A DNA stretch of 6,015 nucleotides from an uncultured Campylobacter sp. (GCF_938045465.1 NZ_CALIBF010000171.1:1-6015), one strand, 5' to 3'. Counted from the stretch's first letter, positions 1 to 5,949 are shown. A program made the numbers and translations. Notes: a model not told the origin generated them from the sequence alone.

Positions 1-22
1 CCCCCTTAAAAAATCGTTAAAT

Positions 23-190
23 TTAAATTTTATCTCGCGCTTTATAGCTGGCGTCATTTAAATCGGTTAAATCCATGTTTTGAAATTTATTGTTCGCGGT
101 GTATGTCTTTTCTCGTTCGTATCGGTATTTTGAAAAATCTATATTAATTAAAATTTTGCCGCCGTGCGGGAAGCGGACGATTCGAAATTT
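23..190 (-). pseudogene. possible gene remnant (start-less open frame)
   Basis: Reading the minus strand from 190 down to a TAA at 23-25 gives 55 sense codons with no stop, bounded upstream by a TAA at 191-193. The translation ends in NMDLTDLNDASYKARDKI and is rich in D, K, Y and N, so it looks more like protein than random AT-rich sequence. The only ATG (74-76) lies near its end and has no Shine-Dalgarno sequence, so the frame cannot be expressed as it stands. I do not recognise the sequence. It may be the decayed tail of a gene or simply a chance open frame in AT-rich DNA; the second is at least as likely. Confidence 0.15.
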
Positions 191-215
191 TTACTTCGCG
201 CTTTAAAGGGGCAGC

Positions 216-250
216 TTTGCTGAAATGCGTAAAATTTCGGCAAATTTTAT
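216..250 (+). terminator. terminator-like hairpin, plus strand
   Basis: The arms at 216-226 and 234-244 pair over 11 positions, including one G-U pair, around a 7-base loop, and TTTTAT follows at once. That is the form of an intrinsic terminator on the plus strand. On the minus strand the wobble becomes a C-A mismatch and no T run follows. No plus-strand gene is seen upstream within the window, so it would serve a transcript entering from the left or have no role as a terminator. Confidence 0.3.
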
Positions 251-302
251 ACTCGCAAAATTTTAAAATTCTATCGCCGCAAAATAGGGCAAAATTTCAT
301 CT

Positions 303-815
303 CTACGGCTTGCCGTCGCCGAATTTTGCGACTATCTTCTCGCTGCAGCTCTCCTTAGGTGCCCAGCCTTCGCGCTTCATCCGCGCCAAATTGTCGCACG
401 CCTCCTGCGAGCCGCCCTCGCAAAGCTCGTCGTATATCACGAGGCTGCGGCACTGCCCGCTCGCGAAGCTCTCCAGCGCCGCGGCATTGCCTAGGCAGGC
501 TCGCTCGCGCAGATCGCTCATCGCGCGTCCGCCTGCGCTGCCCGTTTTGCCTGCCTGCTTCCGCTCGGCGAGGGTTGCGAGCTCACACGCGTCTGCGAAA
601 AAGCCCTGCGCTTTGAAGCGGTTTCGCACGACGCCGCGACCGCCCAGCTCATATCTCATCGCCGCTTCGTAGCATGCGGTGGCGTCCTTTTTGCTGCATT
701 TTGCTAAAAGCGTGCCGGTTTTTGCGCCGCTAAATTTAAACTCTTTGGCTTCGCTGCCCGTGCTTGCCAAACTAAGCGCCAGCGCCGCCGCCAGCGCAAG
801 CTTTAAAGCTTTCAT
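303..815 (-). CDS. secreted cysteine-rich Sel1/Hcp-like protein
   Basis: This 170-residue protein is probably exported to the periplasm. Residues 1-23 form a clear signal peptide (MKALK, then an Ala/Leu-rich core) with a plausible cleavage site after SEA. The mature part has eight cysteines. Two pairs have the C-x7-C spacing typical of Hcp-type Sel1-like repeats: C40/C48, leading into YEAAMRYELG, and C132/C140 within CEGGSQEAC. C77 lies 37 residues after C40, close to the usual 36-residue repeat. The middle is degenerate: after C107 the expected partner position is not cysteine. Such proteins fold as helix-turn-helix solenoids held by disulfides and are often binding or secreted factors; the role of this one is unknown. 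The start at 815 is supported by AAGGAG five bases upstream on the minus strand. It lies 142 bp downstream of a related gene on the same strand, and the two may be diverged paralogs. Its DNA is visibly richer in G+C than the spacers around it. Confidence 0.75.
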   Translation of the reverse strand: MKALKLALAAALALSLASTGSEAKEFKFSGAKTGTLLAKCSKKDATACYEAAMRYELGGRGVVRNRFKAQGFFADACELATLAERKQAGKTGSAGGRAMSDLRERACLGNAAALESFASGQCRSLVIYDELCEGGSQEACDNLARMKREGWAPKESCSEKIVAKFGDGKP

Positions 816-899
816 CTTTGCTCCTTTTTCGTTTATCCGCTCGCGCGCTCCGATTTACTGCTTCATCGCGTGTCGCACTCGCACAGCCCGCTAAAATTT

Positions 900-919
900 A
901 AAAGGCTCACGCGCCTTAT
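900..919 (-). terminator. possible terminator of the Sel1/Hcp-like gene upstream
   Basis: On the minus strand AAGGC (917-913) pairs with GCCTT (906-902) around the 6-base loop GCGTGA, and TTTAAATTTT follows. The stem is only five base pairs, so it is weak. Its place about 40 bases past the stop of the gene at 958-1515 and ahead of the next minus-strand gene makes a terminator role plausible. Confidence 0.35.
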
Positions 920-957
920 TTGCGATCGAAGCTCGTAATTTTATCGCCTCTGTCGCG

Positions 958-1515
958 CTAATTTTTCGGCAGCAGATCGAGCACCGCGCAGGCGCGCTTG
1001 TTGTGCATTTTGCACGCCCTGTCTAGCGCTTGCCCCGAGAGCTCGAAGCTCTGAGGGGTGCCGATTCCTTGGAGATATTTGACCGACAGCTCGTAGCACG
1101 CCTCGCTGCTGCCGGCATCGCACTGCTCGCGAAAAAGCTCAAACGACGCCACGACGTCCTTCTCTACGCCCAAGCCGCGCCCTAGCGCATCTGCGTAGAA
1201 AAAGCACGACAGCTGATCTTTTCGTTCGCAGCCGCTTTTCAGACCACGCGTGACACGCTCGCAGGAGCCTTCGTCGCTTTTTACGATGCAGCTTTGCAGA
1301 TCTGCCCGCGAAATTCCGTCCGTTTGGATGACCGCATCGGCGCTGCTTTGCGAGCCGGCGCTTGCTTCGCCGCTCTTTATAAAGTGCGCGTTTTGCGTAG
1401 CAGTCTCGCCGATACTCGTTGTTTTGCCCGCCGCAGAAATTTTATCCGCTCGCGCACTCTCGCCGCAGTTTGCCGCAAGGGCGCAAAATAGCGCCAAAAA
1501 TAGAAATTTTTTCAT
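958..1515 (-). CDS. secreted Sel1-repeat, Hcp-like cysteine-rich protein
   Basis: A 185-residue exported protein with good Sel1-like repeats of the Helicobacter cysteine-rich (Hcp) type. The signal peptide MKKFLFLALFCALAANC runs to about residue 23, with a possible signal peptidase I site after ARA. C17 is not in a canonical lipobox, because N precedes it, so lipidation is doubtful. Residues 24-70 are a low-complexity Ser/Ala/Thr linker. Three C-x7-C pairs then follow at exact 36-residue steps: C96/C104, C132/C140 and C168/C176, preceded by a near-pair C76/C85. Motifs such as ADALGRGLGVEKD match the loop between the repeat helices. In the Hcp family these pairs form disulfides within each repeat; ligands are mostly unknown. 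An in-frame start 27 bases upstream exists, but the ATG at 1515 has GGAGG five bases before it and begins the signal peptide, so I chose it. Beta-lactamase annotations sometimes given to this family should not be trusted. The partner gene at 303-815 is related. Confidence 0.85.
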   Translation of the reverse strand: MKKFLFLALFCALAANCGESARADKISAAGKTTSIGETATQNAHFIKSGEASAGSQSSADAVIQTDGISRADLQSCIVKSDEGSCERVTRGLKSGCERKDQLSCFFYADALGRGLGVEKDVVASFELFREQCDAGSSEACYELSVKYLQGIGTPQSFELSGQALDRACKMHNKRACAVLDLLPKN

Positions 1516-1540
1516 ACCCGCCTCCGTTAAATTTAGCGCC

Positions 1541-1554
1541 ATTTTAATTAAAAA
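1541..1554 (-). promoter_or_regulatory. candidate promoter (-10) of the Sel1/Hcp-like gene
   Basis: TAAAAT on the minus strand (1546-1541) sits inside the 12-bp palindrome TTTTAATTAAAA (1542-1553). A start point near 1534 would give a leader of about 19 bases with the GGAGG site well placed. No clear -35 box is visible, as is usual for Campylobacter sigma-70 promoters. AT-rich spacers produce such matches by chance, so this is tentative. Confidence 0.3.
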
Positions 1555-1653
1555 TGCTGAATTTAATGAAAATGCGCCTCTGCTCTAAATTTTAGCTTTG
1601 TGTCGCAGCGTGTTTGAAGTGCGAAATTTAAAGCACGCCGCCAAAGCGATCGA

Positions 1654-2085
1654 TCACAGGCTTTTTAGCGCCCCAAGTACGTTTTGCGCGTCCTGCTCGG
1701 GTTTGGCGATGCGACTAAAGCGCTTTATCTCCTTGCCGTCTTTAAAAATCAGGGTTTGGCGGTGGTAAAATTTCTTCCCGTCGCCGGTAGTGAAGGTTTC
1801 GAGCCGTAGCGGCGCTTCAAGCTCGAATTTTTCGTCGTTTATGAACTCAAACGAGGCGCCCGTAGCGCGCTTAAACTCGCTCGTGCCCGTCTCGCCCATG
1901 CTGCCTACGGCGATAAGCTCGAAGCCGAGGGCTTTTATCTGCGCAAACGCGCTCTCGTAGGCCTTGCACTGAAGCGTGCAGCCCGTGAGCCCCGCCGCGC
2001 CGCGCAACTCTGCGGGCAAAAATTTGCCGCTGTCGCCCATTTTCGGGTAGGTAAAAACCACGCAATTTTTCGGTAAATTTATCAT
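1654..2085 (-). CDS. compact peroxiredoxin (Bcp / AhpC-TSA type)
   Basis: A 143-residue cytoplasmic thiol peroxidase, expected to reduce hydrogen peroxide or organic hydroperoxides through a reactive cysteine. VVFTYPKMG (residues 9-17) is the core strand and loop before the active site. GCTLQC (35-40) matches the active-site block of the Bcp-like subgroup that usually reads GCTPQSC. By analogy C36 would be peroxidatic and C40 resolving. R109 in HRQTLIF fits the conserved arginine near the active site, and the C-terminal helix is present. Two features are odd. The cysteines are spaced C-x3-C instead of the usual C-x4-C, and the protein begins almost directly at the core strand, lacking the roughly 20-residue N-terminal segment of relatives. 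The upstream in-frame extension does not resemble that segment. The ATG at 2085 is chosen because AAAGG lies six bases before it. It is divergent from the DUF3137 gene. It might instead be a redoxin-like protein with altered activity. Confidence 0.75.
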   Translation of the reverse strand: MINLPKNCVVFTYPKMGDSGKFLPAELRGAAGLTGCTLQCKAYESAFAQIKALGFELIAVGSMGETGTSEFKRATGASFEFINDEKFELEAPLRLETFTTGDGKKFYHRQTLIFKDGKEIKRFSRIAKPEQDAQNVLGALKSL

Positions 2086-2093
2086 CTCTCGCC

Positions 2094-2105
2094 TTTTGAT
2101 CAAAA
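2094..2105. promoter_or_regulatory. 12-bp perfect palindrome, possible operator
   Basis: TTTTGATCAAAA is a perfect inverted repeat ending one base pair run short of the ribosome binding site of the peroxiredoxin gene, and its A-run forms part of that site. Its position in the short leader, between a possible -10 box (TATTTT, 2120-2115 on the minus strand) and the start codon, would suit a repressor site. It does not match a PerR, Fur or spaced FNR site that I know, so the regulator is unknown, and chance is possible in AT-rich DNA. Confidence 0.25.
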
Positions 2106-2173
2106 TAGGTCGCAAAAATAGCATAAAAAATCTTAAACCCGCTTAACGGATGAAATTTTAATAAAATTTAGCG

Positions 2174-2191
2174 TAAAATAAGGGGTAAAAT
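2174..2191 (+). promoter_or_regulatory. candidate promoter (-10 boxes) of the DUF3137 gene
   Basis: Two TAAAAT hexamers lie 12 bases apart, at 2174-2179 and 2186-2191, in GCGTAAAAT and GGGTAAAAT. From the second, transcription would start near 2198, leaving about 20 bases before the TTG start at 2219. No -35 box is evident. Which of the two is used, if either, cannot be told. Confidence 0.35.
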
Positions 2192-2218
2192 TTCGGCAAA
2201 TCAAATTTGGAGTTAAAT

Positions 2219-3301
2219 TTGGATATTGACAGAGCGATAGAGGAGCTGGCAAAAAAGCAGCAGCAGTGCAAGATAAAATTTCTAAAACCGCTGATTTTAT
2301 TGCTATGCATCGCGGTTTTTTCCGTCGGCTGGTTTATCCACGGCTTGATCCAAAACGAATACTCCTCCGCCGTGTTGATGTCCGCGATGATCCCGATAAT
2401 TGCGGTAAGCTGCGTATGGGGGATTTATGATGATTCCATCGCTAAGTGGGAGTACAACGCCTTTTATAAAGACGCCTTCATCCGCGCTATTATTTCAGAT
2501 ATCGATCCCGCCTTTAGATACGAGCCGCAAAGCGGCATAGACGAAGAAGAAATCCGCAAAACGGGCATCTATCCAAACAATGAATTCGTAGCCGAGGATC
2601 AGATAGACGGCGTGTATAAAGGGGTGAAATTTAGCCTAAGCGAAGCGATAAAAATCTATGAAACGCGCGAGTCTATGGAGCTTGTAAGGCTATCTCAAAG
2701 GGCTAAAAGCGATCTTTCCGCAACTTTTTTGCTGTCGGCGATCGCGCTTTGGAACGCTTGGAGGCTCGGCGAATACGTGCAGGCCTTTAGCGGCTCGATT
2801 TTGGTGTGCGAGTTTTATAAGAAATTTAAGGGGCGGACCATCATCGCGGACCGCTCGCCAGGCACAAAATTTTTAGGCGATCAGGAGCTGATGGACGACG
2901 TGATTTTCGGCGAGGAATTTCGCGTGTTCGCAAGCGATAAGATCGAGGCGCGGTATCTTTTGACGCCTAGCTTTATGGAGCGTCTCGGGGCTTTGAAGCT
3001 TAAGCTTGCGCCCAAGATCGCTCTTAGCGCGGCGTTTATGGACGGAAAATTTTATCTATTTTTAAACGGCGCGAAAAACCGCTTCGAAGCTGCGCTGTTT
3101 TCGCCGCGCACTACGCTAAAAGATGCCGAGCGGATAAAGGCTGAAGTTTTGCAGCTTCTTGGTATCATTGACGAGCTGCGTTTGAATGAGGAGCTTTTTG
3201 GCGGCGCAAGCGAGAGCGGCGAGTCCGCAAATAGCGTGCCACTCGGCGGCGAAGAGCTGCAGAGATTGCGCGATAAAGGCTTGAGCTCGCGCGATCGCTG
3301 A
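2219..3301 (+). CDS. DUF3137 family membrane protein
   Basis: A 360-residue protein of unknown function anchored in the inner membrane. A short cytoplasmic N-terminus is followed by two hydrophobic helices at about 22-43 and 49-70, joined by a short loop. The long soluble part carries the family signature: DGVYKGVKFSLSE (130-142), CEFYKKFKGRTIIADR (197-212) and EEFRVFASDKIEARYLLTP (232-250), then FMERL. Both ends of the soluble domain should be cytoplasmic. Between the first two blocks (about 150-186) there is a longer than usual segment containing a hydrophobic run, FLLSAIALW. The tail (329-360) is polar and probably disordered. I place the start at the TTG at 2219, because GGAG (2209-2212) lies six bases before it; a TTG at 2207 overlaps that site and has none of its own. 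Homologs are widespread, often single copy; no reaction is known. It is divergent from the peroxiredoxin gene and convergent with the DUF475 gene. Confidence 0.8.
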   Translation: MDIDRAIEELAKKQQQCKIKFLKPLILLLCIAVFSVGWFIHGLIQNEYSSAVLMSAMIPIIAVSCVWGIYDDSIAKWEYNAFYKDAFIRAIISDIDPAFRYEPQSGIDEEEIRKTGIYPNNEFVAEDQIDGVYKGVKFSLSEAIKIYETRESMELVRLSQRAKSDLSATFLLSAIALWNAWRLGEYVQAFSGSILVCEFYKKFKGRTIIADRSPGTKFLGDQELMDDVIFGEEFRVFASDKIEARYLLTPSFMERLGALKLKLAPKIALSAAFMDGKFYLFLNGAKNRFEAALFSPRTTLKDAERIKAEVLQLLGIIDELRLNEELFGGASESGESANSVPLGGEELQRLRDKGLSSRDR

Positions 3302-3305
3302 TTTG

Positions 3306-3337
3306 AATTTTAAAACGCCATCTCGCGGTTTAAAATT
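3306..3337. terminator. stem-loop just after the DUF3137 stop, likely terminator
   Basis: AATTTTAAA (3306-3314) pairs with TTTAAAATT (3329-3337), and after one A/G mismatch CGC pairs with GCG (3316-3318 / 3325-3327), around the loop CATCTC. The GC-capped stem begins five bases past the stop codon. A-rich and T-rich arms make it work on either strand, so it could end transcription from the convergent DUF475 gene as well. Confidence 0.5.
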
Positions 3338-3426
3338 TAACGCTTTTCGTAAAATTTTAATCTCATCGCCCGCGTCTTTAAATTTAGCGCTTTTTAGAAT
3401 TTGGCGTCTTTTGAAATTTAACGCGG

Positions 3427-3454
3427 CGCAAGCGGGTAAAATTTATCGCTTGCG
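3427..3454. other. 8-bp GC-rich stem-loop in convergent spacer
   Basis: CGCAAGCG (3427-3434) and CGCTTGCG (3447-3454) form a perfect 8-bp stem around a 12-base AT-rich loop. It lies between two convergent genes, 60 bases past the DUF475 stop. No T run follows on either strand, so it is not a textbook intrinsic terminator; it could be a transcript-end stabiliser, a protein site or a small repeat. The 14-bp palindrome AAATTTTAAAATTT (3466-3479) lies next to it. Confidence 0.4.
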
Positions 3455-3511
3455 GCGGTAGCTTGAAATTTTAAAATTTGTCCCGCGCACCGCAAAGCTC
3501 GCTATGAAATT

Positions 3512-4522
3512 TCACTCGTTATTTCCCGCGATCGTTTCGATTAGTTTGCGCTTGTTGCGGCGGTTGTAAAGCACCGACGAAAGGAGCGATAGCGCGATGA
3601 ATAAAATCCCCACGGTGCCGGTTATGATCTCGCTTACTTCAAATTTCAGCTTGGCAAACATTATAAACGCCAAACACGCGATGGCGTAGTGCGCGCCGTG
3701 CTCCAGATACGCGAAGTGCGACAGCGTGCCGCGGGTGATGAGATACAGCGTGATGGAGCGAACGAACATCGCGCCCGCACCGAGGCCCAGCATGATGATG
3801 AAGATATTATCGCTTAGCGCAAACGCGCCGATCACGCCGTCGAAGCTAAAGCTCGCGTCCAGGGTCTCTAAGTATAAAAAGCCCGCAAGGCCGTTTTTTA
3901 CGCCGTCCGTGCCGAAAAGGCGGTCGAAGCAGGAGATGAGTAGATAGAGTAAGATCGCGCCGAAATACGCCGCGCCGAGCGTAGCCGAGCCCGTTTTAGC
4001 AAGCAGCACGAGCCCCGCGGCTAGAGCGATCAGCGTGGGCGCGTTTGGAATGCGCTTTAAAAATCGCACGAGCCCGTTATTTTCGATTATGTCCAGCCAG
4101 TGTAGCTCGCGCTGCGCATCGAAGAAAAAATCGCAAAAGACCATCAACAAAAACGCGCCGCCGAAGACGTAAATTTGCGCTTCGTTCTCGCTTAAAATTT
4201 CATGGTAGCGATGCGGCTGCTTAAGCGCCAGCACGAGGGTTTCCCAAATACCAAGATGCGCGCTTGCGGCAACGATTAGTACGGGGAATAAAAACCTCAT
4301 GCCAAAAACCGCGATCGGAATGCCCCAGAGGATAAATCTGCTCTGCCACACCGGCGCCATATCTTTTAGCACCTTGGCATTGACTACGGCGTTGTCGAAG
4401 CTAAGGCTGATTTCAAGTGCGCACAAAAGCGCGCAGATATAAGCGGCACCCGCGCCGCCGATATAAAACGCGATAGCAAGCGCAATTAGGCTTACTACAA
4501 AAGAGGAATAAAAATATTTCAT
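3512..4522 (-). CDS. DUF475 / TerC-like integral membrane protein
   Basis: A 336-residue inner-membrane protein with about nine hydrophobic segments, of the DUF475 family. This family belongs to the wider TerC/LysE transporter group, several members of which export metal ions such as manganese; the substrate here is unknown. A signature is present twice: LEISLSFDNAVV (36-47) near the N-terminus and LDASFSFDGVIG (221-232) in the second half. The paired acidic and serine residues (E37, D43, N44; D222, D228) suggest two related halves lining an ion site. FFFDAQRELHWLD (132-144) and LEHGAHYA (273-280) are other characteristic polar blocks. The tail RRNKRK (321-326) is basic, as expected for a cytoplasmic end. 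The ATG at 4522 is chosen because AGGA lies five bases before it; a further upstream TTG gives a basic, unlikely extension and has no ribosome site. It is divergent from the antiporter gene and probably shares its control region. Confidence 0.8.
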   Translation of the reverse strand: MKYFYSSFVVSLIALAIAFYIGGAGAAYICALLCALEISLSFDNAVVNAKVLKDMAPVWQSRFILWGIPIAVFGMRFLFPVLIVAASAHLGIWETLVLALKQPHRYHEILSENEAQIYVFGGAFLLMVFCDFFFDAQRELHWLDIIENNGLVRFLKRIPNAPTLIALAAGLVLLAKTGSATLGAAYFGAILLYLLISCFDRLFGTDGVKNGLAGFLYLETLDASFSFDGVIGAFALSDNIFIIMLGLGAGAMFVRSITLYLITRGTLSHFAYLEHGAHYAIACLAFIMFAKLKFEVSEIITGTVGILFIALSLLSSVLYNRRNKRKLIETIAGNNE

Positions 4523-4548
4523 CGCTGTCCTAGCCGATTTTTTGCGCG

Positions 4549-4554
4549 ATTTTA
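4549..4554 (-). promoter_or_regulatory. candidate -10 box of the DUF475 gene
   Basis: TAAAAT on the minus strand is preceded by TGC, giving TGCTAAAAT, close to an extended -10 element. Transcription would start near 4542, about 20 bases before the ATG. No -35 box is recognised. Confidence 0.4.
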
Positions 4555-4577
4555 GCAAAATTTAGCCCTAAATTCTA

Positions 4578-4583
4578 TATAAT
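4578..4583 (+). promoter_or_regulatory. -10 box of the antiporter gene
   Basis: This is a perfect TATAAT within CTATATAATTG, with T- and A-rich tracts upstream instead of a -35 box, as in Campylobacter sigma-70 promoters. Transcription would start about 4590, giving a leader of roughly 20 bases with AAGG at 4600-4603 six bases before the ATG. The promoter stands back-to-back with that of the DUF475 gene, the two -10 boxes being 23 bases apart, so a regulator binding here would affect both. Confidence 0.55.
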
Positions 4584-4609
4584 TGCAAAAATTCCAAAAA
4601 AGGCAAAAG

Positions 4610-5929
4610 ATGCTTACCAATCCCGTATTTATCAGTATCTGTGTGATGTGCGCGCTATGCTTGCTGAGGTGCAACGTAATGCTCGCGATCCTAATCGGCA
4701 CGATATGCGCCGTGCTCTCAAGCAAGATCCCGCTGGGAGATGCCATAAATTTATTCATAAACGGCAACCCCGAAAACGCCGGCAGCCTCGGCATGGGCGG
4801 AAATTTAGAAACTGCGCTCTCATATCTGCTGCTAGGCGTCATCGCAAGCGCGATCTCAAAGACGAACTTAACGGCGATCTTGGTGCGCGCGGTGGCAAAT
4901 TTAATCAGCGACAAAAAATACGTCTTTATCTTTTCGATCGCCTTTTTTGCGTGCTTTTCACAAAATTTAATCCCCGTGCATATCGCCTTTATCCCGATTT
5001 TGATCCCGCCGTTAGTCAAGATAATGAACTCGCTAAAGATCGATCGCCGCGCCGTAGCGTGCGCGCTGACGTTCGGCTTGCAGACGCCGTATATGGCGCT
5101 GCCGCTGGGATTCGGACTTATATTTATGGGGCTAATCGAAAAAAATATGAACGCAAACGGCATCGCGGTAAGCCTTGGCGACATATCAAGCGTGATGTGG
5201 CTAAGCGCCGTGCCGATGCTCGTGGGCCTCATCCTGGCCGTGATCTACTACCGCAAGCCGAGAAACTACGCCGAAACCAAACAGAGCTTGGATGCGCATT
5301 TTAGCGAGCTTAAGATGGGTATGCGCGAATGGGGCGCGCTAGCGGGCATCGCGGTGTGCTTCGCGGTGCAAATTTGGATCAAATCGCTTCCGTTTGCCGC
5401 GCTTAGCGGAATTTTAGTGATGCTTGCGAGCAAAGGTATCGAGTGGAAGAAGCTCGATAACGTATTTGACGAGGGCGTGCATATGATGGGCTACATCGCG
5501 TTTTTGATGCTGATCGCCGCAGGATACGGCACGATCTTAAAAGAAACCGGCGGCGTGAACGAGCTGGTGCACGTAGCGAGCACTTTAAGCGGCGGCAAGC
5601 TAGGCGGTGCGCTGCTGATGATCGGCATCGGGTTACTCGTGACGATGGGTATCGGCTCGAGCTTCGGCACGATCCCTATCATCGCTACGATATACTGTCC
5701 GCTAGCCACACAGCTTGGCTTTAGCACTGCGGCGACGATCTTTATCATCGGCGTGGCCGCTGGTATCGGCGATGCGGGCTCTCCTGCGAGCGACAGCACG
5801 CTCGGACCTACTGTGGGGCTGAATATCGACGGCGAGCATAGCCATATGTGGGATACCTGCGTGCCGACTTTTATTTTCTTTAATATCCCGCTAATTATAT
5901 TCGGCATAATATTTTCGATGATGTTATAG
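4610..5929 (+). CDS. Na+/H+ antiporter family protein
   Basis: A 439-residue inner-membrane transporter with about eleven or twelve hydrophobic segments. It belongs to the Na+/H+ antiporter (NhaC / YuiF-like) group, expected to exchange sodium for protons across the membrane; some relatives are thought to move amino acids, so the substrate is not certain. Family blocks are visible in order: GNPENAGSLGMGGN (52-65), SQNLIPVHIAFIPILIPPL (117-135), FGLQTPYMALPLGFG (155-169), MGIGSSFGTIPIIAT (346-360), and the strongest, GDAGSPASDSTLGPT (387-401), followed by DGEHSHMWDTCVPT (407-420). Polar residues D388, S391 and D395 in an otherwise hydrophobic half are likely ion ligands by analogy. A hydrophilic loop (about 215-238) divides the two halves. 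The length is normal and nothing is broken. The ATG at 4610 has AAGG six bases before it; a TTG 27 bases upstream overlaps the promoter and is unlikely. It appears to be a single-gene transcript followed by the tandem repeat at the window edge. Confidence 0.85.
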   Translation: MLTNPVFISICVMCALCLLRCNVMLAILIGTICAVLSSKIPLGDAINLFINGNPENAGSLGMGGNLETALSYLLLGVIASAISKTNLTAILVRAVANLISDKKYVFIFSIAFFACFSQNLIPVHIAFIPILIPPLVKIMNSLKIDRRAVACALTFGLQTPYMALPLGFGLIFMGLIEKNMNANGIAVSLGDISSVMWLSAVPMLVGLILAVIYYRKPRNYAETKQSLDAHFSELKMGMREWGALAGIAVCFAVQIWIKSLPFAALSGILVMLASKGIEWKKLDNVFDEGVHMMGYIAFLMLIAAGYGTILKETGGVNELVHVASTLSGGKLGGALLMIGIGLLVTMGIGSSFGTIPIIATIYCPLATQLGFSTAATIFIIGVAAGIGDAGSPASDSTLGPTVGLNIDGEHSHMWDTCVPTFIFFNIPLIIFGIIFSMML

Positions 5930-5949
5930 ATTGCGGAATTTGCGCGGGT

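Larger units (their letters stand above)
1..302. other. gene-free AT-rich stretch
   Basis: No complete gene with a start codon and ribosome binding site is visible here on either strand. The stretch lies downstream of the minus-strand gene that ends at 303. It is dense in AAATTT, AAAATTT and TTAATTAA words, as are the other spacers of this window. Two things stand out: a start-less open frame on the minus strand (23-190) and a stem-loop followed by T residues on the plus strand (216-250). The left part could hold the regulatory region or 3' end of a neighbour outside the window, which cannot be judged from here. Confidence 0.6.

Noticed and set aside
217..672. Long plus-strand open frame opposite the cysteine-rich gene
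   Set aside because: It lies mostly antisense to the gene at 303-815, which has a signal peptide, cysteine pairs and a good ribosome site. The plus-strand translation is rich in R, S, P and A, as expected of a GC-rich shadow, and has no ribosome site.
958..1515. Lipoprotein assignment from the cysteine at residue 17
   Set aside because: The residues before the cysteine (LAAN) do not make a proper lipobox, as asparagine at -1 is unusual; an ARA cleavage site a few residues on fits better.
303..2085. A three-gene redox operon
   Set aside because: The genes share a strand and a cysteine theme, but gaps near 140 bp, a possible terminator and separate promoter candidates argue against one transcript, and no functional link is shown.
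4523..4558. Upstream TTG start for the DUF475 gene
   Set aside because: It adds a short basic extension not typical of the family, lies upstream of the likely transcription start, and lacks a ribosome site, whereas the ATG at 4522 has AGGA at good spacing.
4583..4609. Upstream TTG start for the antiporter
   Set aside because: The TTG overlaps the TATAAT promoter box, so it would probably not be in the transcript; the ATG at 4610 has a well-spaced AAGG.
4552..5232. 226-codon minus-strand open frame opposite the antiporter gene
   Set aside because: It is the antisense of a well-recognised transporter; its hydrophobic runs mirror the membrane helices of the true gene, and no ribosome site precedes it.
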